In this document: one piece after another, positions 1 through 6,878 of the stretch
Layout: each line of letters opens with the position of its first letter
Numbering within the stretch: position 1 is the stretch's first letter
Source of the DNA: a virus
Virus record (IMG/VR): IMGVR_UViG_3300047483_000174
Location: 1-64,000 of that record
Reading direction: 5' to 3' (one strand)
Length of the DNA: 64,000 nt
Made by a program: the position numbers and the translations under genes
The notes under the pieces: generated by a model
Told to the model about the DNA's origin: nothing
Databases searched by the model: none
Seen by the model: the letters and a program-made list of their open reading frames with translations, nothing else

Positions 1-299
1 GGTAACAGCCACACCGCAGCAAGGCCACAGTATTCGCTCACGCCGATGTAAGCGAAGTTATTTTCAAGAATGGCACGGTCTTCACGACCAACCCATTCGT
101 CACATTCAGAGAACGAAGACCACTTTTCGGTCGCGTCATTCTTGATGCTTTCAACAAACCAATCCCAGTCGTCACGGCCCTGCCACTCATCGTATTCGTC
201 AGTGACAACACCATCTTCGTCCATCACATACCCGAAGCTGGATACATCGCGGAAGCAAACAGCAGCGGTATTAGAAGGATAAGAAACTGAACGGCCCAT
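1..299 (-). CDS. Conserved phage hypothetical protein (3' end outside window)
   Basis: The frame opens with ATG at 299 and stays open to the window edge, so only the first 99 codons are seen. A purine-rich ribosome site (GAGAGG) lies about 8 bases upstream, and an early promoter sits just beyond it. The protein begins MGRSVSYPS and is acidic and Trp-rich, with WDWFVESIK, ECDEWVGRED and NNFAYIGVSEYCG. I recall similar small proteins from phages and alphaproteobacteria but know no function. No catalytic motif or membrane segment is visible. The antisense plus-strand frame here looks like a shadow. Confidence 0.75.
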   Translation of the reverse strand, partial: MGRSVSYPSNTAAVCFRDVSSFGYVMDEDGVVTDEYDEWQGRDDWDWFVESIKNDATEKWSSFSECDEWVGREDRAILENNFAYIGVSEYCGLAAVWLL

Positions 300-329
300 A
301 GTGATTTCCTCTCTCTTGGCTACATGATA

Positions 330-358
330 TGTATATATCGATTCGCAGAGGAAGTCAA
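330..358 (-). promoter_or_regulatory. Early promoter (CGAATC class)
   Basis: Read on the minus strand: TTGACT (353-358), a 17-base spacer carrying CGAATC at spacer positions 8-13, then TATACA (330-335). It matches seven other copies in the window and drives the partial gene ending at 299. Confidence 0.8.
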
Positions 359-360
359 CA

Positions 361-516
361 CTATTCTATAAGAAAGGCACGATATTTTTCAAAATAAATG
401 TAGTTGGTTTCATCGCCAAACCGTTCTCTTATGTTAGCAATTGCTTCATCGGCGGTGGTTGCCAACACAACATCAAAACTTATACGCCCAAGGCACACCA
501 TCCAATACTTTTTCAT
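361..516 (-). CDS. Small hypothetical protein, 51 aa
   Basis: A short frame starts at ATG 516 after a good ribosome site (GGAG, 5 bases upstream) and stops with TAG at 361. The product begins MKKYWMVCLGRISFDVV and ends YRAFLIE. The middle, TTADEAIANIRERFGDE, looks like a helix. It lies between a terminator (539-565) and the early promoter of the next gene, the usual setting of small phage genes. I do not recognise it. Support comes from the ribosome site, start codon and ordinary composition only. Confidence 0.55.
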   Translation of the reverse strand: MKKYWMVCLGRISFDVVLATTADEAIANIRERFGDETNYIYFEKYRAFLIE

Positions 517-538
517 TTATTCTCCGTAGGTAGAAAAA

Positions 539-565
539 CCGAGAATACTGCGTCCAGTATCTCGG
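539..565 (-). terminator. Rho-independent terminator
   Basis: Inverted repeat CCGAGA-TACTG / CAGTA-CTCGG with a 4-base loop. It is followed by TTTTT on the minus strand and by a T-rich run on the plus strand, so it may act in both directions. Confidence 0.7.
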
Positions 566-829
566 CTTTTCTTATTGTTAGATTACTAAGTTTGCTATAT
601 AAAAGTTCAAATCTATTGAAAATTTAGATTTTTCACTCTGTTATTCGGTATGAAAGTCAGTGACCGAACCAATACTATATAAAGTCTATGTTATAATGAT
701 ATAGAATGAAAAAGCAGGGTCCATATCCGATATAAGTAAGTTTTAGTGTTTTTACAAATAAGGCAACATATTCAGTGTGTTTTATATTGCCTTATTATTT
801 ATTCAATATACCCTATTCTGGGTGATTCG
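566..829. other. Noncoding stretch with three hairpins
   Basis: No credible gene was found on either strand. Three inverted repeats are visible: AAATCTA/TAGATTT near 609-631, TTCGGT/ACCGAA at 644-668, and AATAAGGCAA/TTGCCTTATT at 757-796 with a 20-base loop. The last could end transcription of the gene at 830-1165. A tRNA fold was looked for and not found. A small regulatory RNA is possible but not shown. Confidence 0.4.
757..796 (-). terminator. Probable terminator hairpin
   Basis: A 10-bp perfect stem AATAAGGCAA/TTGCCTTATT with a 20-base loop, followed on the minus strand by a weakly T-rich stretch. It lies just past the stop of the gene at 830-1165. Confidence 0.5.
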
Positions 830-1165
830 TCAAGAGCTTTTTTTGCCTGACGATGCGTTGTTGATGAAGTCGTAGAACTTTTGCGCAGTTTCCAAAACTT
901 TGTCTGCACTTGGGACTTCTGGCATTTTTACAGTTGTGATAATCTGTCCAGTTGAAGTGTCACGCTCAACGGTTTGTTCCCACCCATTGAACTTTACACT
1001 GTATTCAAACTGTTCCATATCTTTTGCGATTTCAAGAACCTTGGTGCGAATCTCGTAGCCATTCTTGTTTGGCTTTACTTTTGGCATAGCTGAAGTCATT
1101 GCCTCAGTCATCTGTGTCATAAACTCTTGCATTTGTTTTGCATAATCGTTCATCATTTTCTCCAT
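830..1165 (-). CDS. Hypothetical protein, about 111 aa
   Basis: The longest open frame would start at a TTG (1237) that is itself the -35 box of a promoter, so the real start must be downstream. ATG 1165 is the first candidate. ATG 1153 is better placed behind GGAG and may be the true start. The N-terminal half is Met/Gln-rich and helical (MNDYAKQMQEFMTQMTEAM). The C-terminal half is beta-like and ends in a Lys/Ser tail. No family is recognised. It forms its own unit between a TATAAATA promoter and the 757-796 hairpin. Confidence 0.65.
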   Translation of the reverse strand: MEKMMNDYAKQMQEFMTQMTEAMTSAMPKVKPNKNGYEIRTKVLEIAKDMEQFEYSVKFNGWEQTVERDTSTGQIITTVKMPEVPSADKVLETAQKFYDFINNASSGKKSS

Positions 1166-1206
1166 TTCTGTGTGTGTATAAAATAGTTGCTCGTCAACTA
1201 TTTCTA

Positions 1207-1237
1207 TATTTATATCAAATAAGTCATTGATTGTCAA
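1207..1237 (-). promoter_or_regulatory. Promoter with -35 box and TATAAATA late element
   Basis: Minus strand: TTGACA (1232-1237), a 17-base spacer, then TATAAA inside a perfect TATAAATA (1207-1214). It combines a sigma70-type promoter with a T4-type late octamer and fixes the start of the downstream gene below 1207. Confidence 0.7.
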
Positions 1238-1242
1238 TAAAA

Positions 1243-1266
1243 AAGTCGCCCGAAGGCGACTTTTTG
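1243..1266 (-). terminator. Bidirectional terminator
   Basis: GTCGCC-CGAA-GGCGAC stem-loop (1245-1260) flanked by A-run and T-run on both strands. It closes the beta-barrel gene (1285-2046). Confidence 0.85.
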
Positions 1267-1284
1267 TTTTAGTTGCTGATTTTA

Positions 1285-2046
1285 TCAGAAACGTAGGGCA
1301 GCACCCAATGCAACAGTGGTATCTTCAGTGTTGAAGTCATAACCCGCTTCTGCATATAGGTCGGCTTTATCGCTTACGGTGTGAGTGTATCCAACGCCAA
1401 GAACATCAGCACCTTCATCATCAAATGTGACAAACGCAGATGCGTTCTTGTATGAACCGTTTAGTTCAACTGCGTAGTCATCAGCATAAGTTAGGACGCC
1501 ACCAACAACAACACCGTTACCAAGTTTGGTGTTTGCAGCAAGACCAAGTGTTACATCTTCGGTTGTTAGGTTGTAGTCAGCACCAACAGTTGCATCAATA
1601 CCGTTGAAGGTTGGAATAGCATAGGTTGCTTGGACATTCTCAACTTCGCTATCATTCAGACCGACTGATGCGGAATATGCAAGACCCGACACAACAAATG
1701 TGCGGTCAGTTGCGGCTGGATCAGCAAGAACATTGCCAGAAATTTTGGTTAGGCCACCAGCGAAGTCAAAAACGCCAGATTGGTCGCCATAAGAAAGAGT
1801 GGTATTACCAACGATTGCACCAACGTAGAACTCGGTTAGGTCAGTCTCGGTAACGTCATATGTTACGCCAGCAATAGCAGTGAAGCCGCCAAGGTCATGC
1901 TTTCCATCAACGGAAAACTCAGCAGAAGAAGTTTCTACGCCCTCAGTAGAAAGAACAGAAACGTCAGTTCCGAATGATAGTTCAAGAGCGGATGCTTGAG
2001 TCGCGATTAGACCGCATACTGCGGCTGCAATAAGTGTAGTTTTCAT
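1285..2046 (-). CDS. Outer-membrane beta-barrel (porin-like) protein with signal peptide
   Basis: Starting at ATG 2046 gives 253 residues with a classical signal peptide, MKTTLIAAAVCGLIATQASA, cleaved before LELSFG. The rest is alternating beta strands rich in Gly, Thr, Asp and Val, and the last residue is Phe (GAALRF), the terminal aromatic used for outer-membrane insertion. The longer frame to 2112 would bury the signal peptide and is rejected. A late octamer lies 88 bases upstream and a strong terminator follows. The protein probably sits in the host outer membrane late in infection. Receptor masking, superinfection exclusion or altered permeability are possible. A virion role is less likely given the signal peptide. 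Confidence 0.8.
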   Translation of the reverse strand: MKTTLIAAAVCGLIATQASALELSFGTDVSVLSTEGVETSSAEFSVDGKHDLGGFTAIAGVTYDVTETDLTEFYVGAIVGNTTLSYGDQSGVFDFAGGLTKISGNVLADPAATDRTFVVSGLAYSASVGLNDSEVENVQATYAIPTFNGIDATVGADYNLTTEDVTLGLAANTKLGNGVVVGGVLTYADDYAVELNGSYKNASAFVTFDDEGADVLGVGYTHTVSDKADLYAEAGYDFNTEDTTVALGAALRF

Positions 2047-2133
2047 GTGTAAGTGATTCCTTTTTTGTATTCCAAATGAACTCTCTGGTTCATTTGTATT
2101 AATATAATCCATATGTCATAAGATTACAAGACT

Positions 2134-2141
2134 TATTTATG
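2134..2141 (-). promoter_or_regulatory. Late promoter octamer (CATAAATA)
   Basis: Minus-strand CATAAATA, one base from the T4 late consensus, upstream of the beta-barrel gene. Confidence 0.6.
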
Positions 2142-2167
2142 CGAAAGTGCAAAGTGTGATATTTTTG

Positions 2168-3280
2168 TCACTGTTCTGGTTGGTCTAAGGCTTCAGAAAC
2201 TTCTTTGACAATCTGTTTTGCGTTTTTTCCACCCCAGTTCACTTGAGACTTGAATATGTCCTGCATAGTATATTTTGTTTTCAAATAATTCCAAGCCTTG
2301 ATATTTTCAATCATTTGTTCAACGCTTATGTTCTCTCCACCAAACTGCTTGTATGAAATGAAACTTATAATATGTGATGGCGGAATACGACCCTTATATC
2401 CAAAAAGTTCACTATGCTTCCACATACGTTCTGGATTCTTTTTGCCCTTTGTTGAATCTGGTTGCCCTTCTTCCTTGTCAGTAAATGGAAGATGTTTGTA
2501 GTCTGGGTTTGCTTGTGCTGCTTTTTTACCATACAAGTTATGTGCCACATCAACATCTGGCTTGATTCTGTTTTCGTCTGGAACTTTGAAATGCACAATT
2601 ATTGGAATGGTTTTCATAGTCCACATTCCACCTGATGAATGCATAGCATATCTGTGAACCAACGATGATTTATCAGCAGCAAAAAATACATAACCAGGAG
2701 TATGAACGTCACCATAGTTTCCAGCTTTTTGTGGAACAATACCTTTTGACAACATAGATGAGACTGCATCAATACTTGTTCCATGCCATCCTTCTCTTGG
2801 AAGTTCGCCTCTAAATGTAGATGGGTCAACCTCTCTTTTATTTCCAGTATCCATTCGCACACCCATAGAAAATGGCTGTGGGTCAATGCCAAATGTTTGC
2901 TTTATGTAAGAAGTAACTTTCTTGAATAAAGGAGAAGTTTGTGGCGACTGTCCATAGGTATGGCGACGATATAGTAATCTTCCTTCATCCATTTTGAACG
3001 CCACTACATCAGAGCGTATGTCACCCAAATCCATCAATGCTTCTAACGACCATCCAGCCTTTAGTTCGCTGTCATCCAGACCCATCTTTTGGCGGATATC
3101 CGCCACGATTTGTTCTTTGTTTTCTTTCCAATCGGTTCTGGTAACTACCCAAATACTGTCTGCATAACCAAACACAACTGAACCTTCTGGAAGTTCACTG
3201 CCTTGCGAAACTCGGTTCAATCGAACTCGCATTTCAAAAAGACCAACTCTGCTTTCGGTGATTATTTCATTTATTTTCAT
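2168..3280 (-). CDS. Putative ADP-ribosyltransferase with capsid-targeting-like leader
   Basis: 370 residues. The N-terminus MKINEIITES resembles T4 capsid-targeting leaders, with a possible gp21-type protease site after ITE. The core has WHGTS at 165-169, then a conserved helix, then a G-x-VFFAAD strand (196-203). The HGT motif and following aromatic strand recall Tpt1/PARP-type ADP-ribosyltransferases. The C-terminal FGYKGRIPPSH is shared with the paralogue at 3530-4573. By analogy with T4 Alt it could be packaged and injected to modify host proteins. The catalytic Glu was not identified, so activity is inference. The gene lies in a three-gene set transcribed from 4595. Confidence 0.65.
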   Translation of the reverse strand: MKINEIITESRVGLFEMRVRLNRVSQGSELPEGSVVFGYADSIWVVTRTDWKENKEQIVADIRQKMGLDDSELKAGWSLEALMDLGDIRSDVVAFKMDEGRLLYRRHTYGQSPQTSPLFKKVTSYIKQTFGIDPQPFSMGVRMDTGNKREVDPSTFRGELPREGWHGTSIDAVSSMLSKGIVPQKAGNYGDVHTPGYVFFAADKSSLVHRYAMHSSGGMWTMKTIPIIVHFKVPDENRIKPDVDVAHNLYGKKAAQANPDYKHLPFTDKEEGQPDSTKGKKNPERMWKHSELFGYKGRIPPSHIISFISYKQFGGENISVEQMIENIKAWNYLKTKYTMQDIFKSQVNWGGKNAKQIVKEVSEALDQPEQ

Positions 3281-3290
3281 TAGAACTTCC

Positions 3291-3533
3291 TTATTGAACC
3301 CTGTAAGTGGTGTGATAGTCTCTTATGTCGGAATGCCAAAACTTTCCTTTTGACATCGCACTTATCCATTCTATGAATAATGGTTTGCCAACATCTGACA
3401 CTACATATCTACGACCACTGTGTAATGTCATAACAACGTCACCAGAGCCATCCTTTGCCAAACTCAAGTCATCTATCCAACTTGAGAATACGGCTTCTTC
3501 ATCCAGCATACGTTCTATTTCATTTATTTTCAT
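3291..3533 (-). CDS. Small KTSC-like protein with capsid-targeting-like leader
   Basis: 80 residues between the two ADP-ribosyltransferase-like genes. It begins MKINEIERMLDEE, nearly the same leader as its neighbour. The rest resembles a KTSC domain: a strand (DVVMTLHSGRRYVV), a helix (FIEWISAMSKG) and the end SDIRDYHTTYRV. It overlaps the upstream gene by 4 bases (ATGA), implying coupled translation. Function is unknown. Position and leader suggest it is co-packaged with the two transferase-like proteins. Confidence 0.65.
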   Translation of the reverse strand: MKINEIERMLDEEAVFSSWIDDLSLAKDGSGDVVMTLHSGRRYVVSDVGKPLFIEWISAMSKGKFWHSDIRDYHTTYRVQ

Positions 3534-4573
3534 AGGTCTTCTTCATCTTCTTCTGGTTCAAAATCAGCGATAATATCATCCGCACTATAATGCAACCAGT
3601 TGTCATCTATATAATCTTGAACATCACCAAAATTGTCAGCAACATAAACATACGCCTTCATGTAATCATTCATTTCTTCTCGGCTGCGCTCCACATATCC
3701 ATCTTCTTCTGGATAATCACTCGGTGCCATAGAAGTGGTATAGAACTCAACAAACATGGATGGTGGTATTCTGCCTTTATATCCAAAGATTCCCATATCT
3801 TTCCATAGATTCTCTGGGCGCTTGTGATGCTTCGTTATGCTATTATCTCTCGCTGGCATCGTTGCTGAATTTTGGTATTCTTTTGGCGCGTGTGGACTCC
3901 AAGACCCATACAACTCAGATGCAACATCATAGTCCGCAAATATTCTTGATTGGTCTGGTATTTTGAACTTTATGATTACAGGAATATCTGTGTCTCTTGT
4001 TGCTGTTCTATTCGCATGAAAACGGGGGACGCTATCGCTTACGGCAAAAAATATCGCACCCTTCGTATGAATATTCCCCCAGTTTCCCATATTCTGTGCC
4101 GCAAGTCCAGTCTTCAAAATACCACGTAGTCTACGAAGGCTGGTTCCATGGTATCCGTATTCTGGAAGTTTTCCTTTTATTTCTTTTGGAGAATAAGATG
4201 AATCAACGTCACCAGATAGCGATGCGTATTCTACATTTTCTATACCAAGCTGTTTTACAACTTTCTGAATTAGTTTTGAAGTGACTGGATGCTGTTTAGT
4301 ATCTGAACCTTCAATGGTAAGTGTATTGTCTATATCATTATATGAGCCAACCACCATGTCTGGTCTTTCATCGGAAATGCTTGACGCATATGTTGGCATG
4401 GGGCCAGCTATCTTTTCTATATTGTCTTGAATGGCATTTTCGTTATGGTCATATTCGTCTTGGTCAAAAATCCATATACTATCCTTGAACGCAACAAGCA
4501 TATCACCACGTTCTGTCTGGTGACGAACAATCATTTCTGACAACATTGTTTCAGTTATTTCACTAAATCTCAT
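3530..4573 (-). CDS. Putative ADP-ribosyltransferase, paralogue of the 2168-3280 product
   Basis: 347 residues, leader MRFSEITET (possible cleavage after ITE). YHGTSLRRLRG lies at 141-151, a GAIFFAVSD strand at 172-180, and FGYKGRIPPS towards the C-terminus, in the same order as the paralogue. Overall similarity is moderate, so the duplication is old. The C-terminal tail is very acidic (EPEEDEEDL). A late octamer lies 22 bases before the start. It is probably a head-packaged effector of the T4 Alt type, but sequence unlike Alt itself. Alternative: an inactive transferase fold used structurally. Confidence 0.65.
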   Translation of the reverse strand: MRFSEITETMLSEMIVRHQTERGDMLVAFKDSIWIFDQDEYDHNENAIQDNIEKIAGPMPTYASSISDERPDMVVGSYNDIDNTLTIEGSDTKQHPVTSKLIQKVVKQLGIENVEYASLSGDVDSSYSPKEIKGKLPEYGYHGTSLRRLRGILKTGLAAQNMGNWGNIHTKGAIFFAVSDSVPRFHANRTATRDTDIPVIIKFKIPDQSRIFADYDVASELYGSWSPHAPKEYQNSATMPARDNSITKHHKRPENLWKDMGIFGYKGRIPPSMFVEFYTTSMAPSDYPEEDGYVERSREEMNDYMKAYVYVADNFGDVQDYIDDNWLHYSADDIIADFEPEEDEEDL

Positions 4574-4594
4574 GAAGTTTCTCCATATTTAGTG

Positions 4595-4602
4595 TATTTA
4601 TC
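4595..4602 (-). promoter_or_regulatory. Late promoter octamer (GATAAATA)
   Basis: Minus-strand GATAAATA 22 bases before ATG 4573. It serves the three-gene transferase-like operon. Confidence 0.75.
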
Positions 4603-4612
4603 AAAAACAAAA

Positions 4613-4630
4613 GGGTGGCCGAAGCCACCC
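4613..4630 (-). terminator. Rho-independent terminator after the oxidase gene
   Basis: GGGTGGC-CGAA-GCCACCC stem with T-tract on the minus strand, 26 bases past the oxidase stop codon. Confidence 0.85.
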
Positions 4631-4655
4631 TTTATTTCAATCTGACGATAAAATC

Positions 4656-5255
4656 TTACTTGGTTATTAGTTCGTCTGCCATTCCGTGGTTCACATCAGC
4701 ATGCCCTTGTTCGTCGGCTCTCACTGCAACTATAACGTCTCGCAACGTTGCAGTGGATTTCAGCTTATAGTAGTCTATCGCTATTTTCGGTGCTGGTATA
4801 TTCTCTGTTCTGCCAGAGTCAATTTCTTCTAAGTATTGTGTGTAACTCACTACTGCTTGGTTTTCAAAGTAACCAATCATTCGGTGTGCAGTTTTCGGAA
4901 AGAAAACATATAGAACGAAGTAGAAGTGCCAAAACACAAATTGAGCAAACAGCACAAGTAATCGTTCAAACCAGTTTGGTTTTGCAATCTCAATGAAAAT
5001 CATGAGATGCATACGCTCGTTTTCTGCTTCGTCCAATAAGGTTTTGATCCATCCACGTTCATCTGGTTTCATCTTGCGAAGACTTCGCAAGTGTTGCCAC
5101 ATTCCCGCCACCATTCCAGGAACTCCCGCGACAGTTTCTAACACTACGGCTCTATGTCCATATCGTTTTGCAAAAAATGTATCTGCAAACCAACGGAAAC
5201 TCATAGTCAAACCGTAAGCTATTTTATCCGAAAATCCAGTAGGAGTTGGTTCCAT
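4656..5255 (-). CDS. Alternative oxidase (di-iron ubiquinol oxidase)
   Basis: 199 residues with every hallmark of the AOX/PTOX family: LETVAG (metal ligand E40), NERMHL (E80, H83), ENQAVVSYTQ (E131) and RADEQGH (E182, H185). A hydrophobic hairpin near 97-120 is the likely interfacial membrane anchor. Family members pass electrons from ubiquinol to oxygen without pumping protons. Cyanophages are known to carry the plastoquinol version; here other evidence points to a respiring alphaproteobacterial host. Transcription is probably late (octamer at 5317) and ends at 4613. It may keep NADH oxidation going when host respiration falters. Function assignment is firm; the physiological role is inferred. 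Confidence 0.93.
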   Translation of the reverse strand: MEPTPTGFSDKIAYGLTMSFRWFADTFFAKRYGHRAVVLETVAGVPGMVAGMWQHLRSLRKMKPDERGWIKTLLDEAENERMHLMIFIEIAKPNWFERLLVLFAQFVFWHFYFVLYVFFPKTAHRMIGYFENQAVVSYTQYLEEIDSGRTENIPAPKIAIDYYKLKSTATLRDVIVAVRADEQGHADVNHGMADELITK

Positions 5256-5316
5256 TTATTGGCATAAATCCTCATATTTTGATTGATGCACTCTGTGCAT
5301 ACTTCTATCACCTGAA

Positions 5317-5324
5317 TATTTATC
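5317..5324 (-). promoter_or_regulatory. Late promoter octamer (GATAAATA)
   Basis: Minus-strand GATAAATA about 62 bases before the oxidase start. A small hairpin (TGCAC/GTGCA) lies in the leader. Confidence 0.65.
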
Positions 5325-5384
5325 CAACGAAAGTAGTTTGAGTATATACTTCATCTAATTCTTTCTAAGTTGTGGTGTGAGTGT

Positions 5385-5692
5385 CACCGTTTCTGTTTCG
5401 AGGTAGGTGACCCACCCAAGTAGATTAGGCAGCTAGTGCGTAAGCTACAGGAGCAAAGTTTTCGTTTGCATTTAGTTTTTTGGCTGAATAACGTAGGCCA
5501 ACACGGTAATCTCCACTTGCTTTCAACACCTGTCGATCCTATTTCGAGCCCATCAAAGATACACTCAGTTCCTCTTGCACGGTGTGGAACCAACCCAGAA
5601 TTGATCAGATTCCTGTAGGAATGTATCTGTGGTGGACCCGCTGGGTACTGCCCCCAGGTCCAGAATGTCTATCGTCTGCTTCAACGATTACA
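5385..5692 (-). ncRNA. ssrA: Circularly permuted two-piece tmRNA (alphaproteobacterial type)
   Basis: On the minus strand the acceptor piece comes first. The T-arm CTGGG-GGCAGTA-CCCAG (5641-5657) is followed directly by the acceptor 3' strand CGGGTCC (5634-5640) and ACCA ending at 5630. After a 78-base intervening segment, the 5' acceptor strand GGGCTCG (5545-5551) can form all seven pairs with CGGGTCC, two of them G-U. A D-domain like GGATCGACAGG follows. The tag frame runs from resume codon GCA (5469) to TAA (5425) and encodes ANENFAPVAYALAA, ending in the degradation-type LAA. GC-rich pseudoknot-like repeats follow to about 5385. The exact 3' end is uncertain. The RNA would rescue stalled ribosomes and tag truncated proteins. 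Confidence 0.93.
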
Positions 5693-5696
5693 ATAC

Positions 5697-5727
5697 TATT
5701 TATACACGATTCGTCTTGGAATGTCAA
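5697..5727 (-). promoter_or_regulatory. tmRNA promoter: CGAATC-class early promoter plus late octamer
   Basis: TTGACA (5722-5727), 17-base spacer with CGAATC, TATAAA (5699-5704) within TATAAATA (5697-5704). It could serve both early and late transcription. Expected start is near 5692. Confidence 0.8.
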
Positions 5728-5736
5728 TAGGCAAAG

Positions 5737-5744
5737 CATAAATA
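5737..5744 (+). promoter_or_regulatory. Late promoter octamer (CATAAATA)
   Basis: Plus-strand CATAAATA, 24 bases before the ATG at 5768. It starts the three-gene plus-strand operon and lies back to back with the tmRNA promoter. Confidence 0.65.
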
Positions 5745-5767
5745 GTTGTATAAACAACGAGGATAAA

Positions 5768-6355
5768 ATGTCACATTATACTCAACTCACTAACCTACCT
5801 ATATACACAAACTTACTTGAAGAGCTAAACAAACTTTTGGCATCAAACACCATAAGTTGGGCAGACTCGAATCAAATATGTTTGAACAGCATTATCGGGC
5901 ATGAAACAAACTACAAAAAGGGAACGGGAAGTCTCAGCTTAGATTGGGACAATGCCATTGAAACCATAGATGAATATGGACACGAAAAAATAATAGTTCC
6001 TCCGTATGACGTTCCATTGAAAGAAGGCGATTTCAACGTGTTGTGTAAGCAATTTGAAAGCACCGTATTTGAAGATGTATACAAAGAACTAACCAAACAT
6101 TACCACGTTGGAAGAGTTCGTATCATGAAAAGCAAATCAAAAACTTGCTTGACTTGGCACGTTGACTCGACCCCCCGTATTCACTTTCCAATCAAAACTC
6201 AAGAGGGTTGTTTTATGATTATTGAGGACGAAGTAAAACACTTGCCTCAACAAACTTGGTGGCATACAAATACTATTCTTCATCATACAGCCTTCAATGG
6301 CAGTAAGGAAGACCGCATACATTTGGTAGCAGTGATTTTGGATGATAATACATAA
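5768..6355 (+). CDS. Putative aspartyl/asparaginyl beta-hydroxylase-like Fe(II)/2-oxoglutarate oxygenase
   Basis: 195 residues from ATG 5768, which has GAGG 6 bases upstream. A longer frame to 5582 would run through the tmRNA and its promoter and is rejected. The motif pattern fits the Asp/Asn hydroxylase family: LTWHVDSTPRIHFP (HxD iron ligands, then R and H), a conserved G and W, and a distal HHTAFNGSKEDRIH (third His, then the Arg that binds 2-oxoglutarate). The target is unknown: a peptide side chain or a small metabolite. It overlaps the next gene by 14 bases, so the three plus-strand genes are probably co-translated. Confidence 0.75.
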   Translation: MSHYTQLTNLPIYTNLLEELNKLLASNTISWADSNQICLNSIIGHETNYKKGTGSLSLDWDNAIETIDEYGHEKIIVPPYDVPLKEGDFNVLCKQFESTVFEDVYKELTKHYHVGRVRIMKSKSKTCLTWHVDSTPRIHFPIKTQEGCFMIIEDEVKHLPQQTWWHTNTILHHTAFNGSKEDRIHLVAVILDDNT

Positions 6356-6878
6356 ACTATCTTTAGAAGACAAGTCAGTAGTGGAAGGCTTCTGTAAAGA
6401 ATGCGAGGCACTGGGTTGGGTAAATAATAGCTCTTTGAAGGCAATGAAATTTGAACGGACTATAAATGAAGGTGGCGGATTTTTTGGAATCACTGTCAAC
6501 GACAAACTGGTGTCGGTTGCTGGATATCAATATCTTCCACAGATTTCAGAAAACGCTTGGAGAATATTTTTTCGCAGTGCCACCCTTCCAAAGTCAGGAA
6601 CAAACAAAGGTCTGCATCGTGGGACTGGTGCAAGAGGAAAGCTATATATAAATTCCTTCATCACTGAACTTCCAACCAAAGACTTATATGTGACAACAAA
6701 TGTAGAAAATCCAGTTTATGGAGAAATCACACGGTATGATAGGTCACTCAAAATAGAATCTAAAATAAATGATTCCTACATAGAATATATAAAAGAAGTT
6801 ATATTATACGATACCCCACAGACATTGTGGAAATTGAATGTAGAAAAGTTTTTAGAAAGCACAAAAAATGATAACTGA
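6342..6878 (+). CDS. GNAT-like acyltransferase (tentative)
   Basis: 178 residues, overlapping both neighbours (14 and 11 bases). The GNAT impression comes from a central pair of strands around GGGFFGITVNDKLVSVAGYQ, then a helix and basic loop with HRGTGARGK (possible acyl-CoA pyrophosphate contact), then YVTTNVENP and a late YD..L. The classical R/Q-x-x-G-x-G/A is only approximate. It may acylate the product of the flanking oxygenases, but this is inference. Alternative: a distinct conserved phage protein of unknown fold. Confidence 0.45.
   Translation: MIIHKLSLEDKSVVEGFCKECEALGWVNNSSLKAMKFERTINEGGGFFGITVNDKLVSVAGYQYLPQISENAWRIFFRSATLPKSGTNKGLHRGTGARGKLYINSFITELPTKDLYVTTNVENPVYGEITRYDRSLKIESKINDSYIEYIKEVILYDTPQTLWKLNVEKFLESTKNDN

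Noticed and set aside
640-680. tRNA-like TTCGGTC segment
   Set aside because: No cloverleaf, anticodon arm or acceptor stem could be built around it.
1165-1237. Longer start (TTG 1237) for the 830 gene
   Set aside because: That TTG is the -35 box of a TATAAATA promoter lying inside the extension.
5384-5593. A minus-strand open frame over the tmRNA
   Set aside because: The stretch is explained by the tmRNA coding piece, including the tag frame in a different reading frame.
5582-5767. N-terminal extension of the plus-strand oxygenase gene
   Set aside because: It would run through the tmRNA and both promoters. ATG 5768 has the ribosome site.
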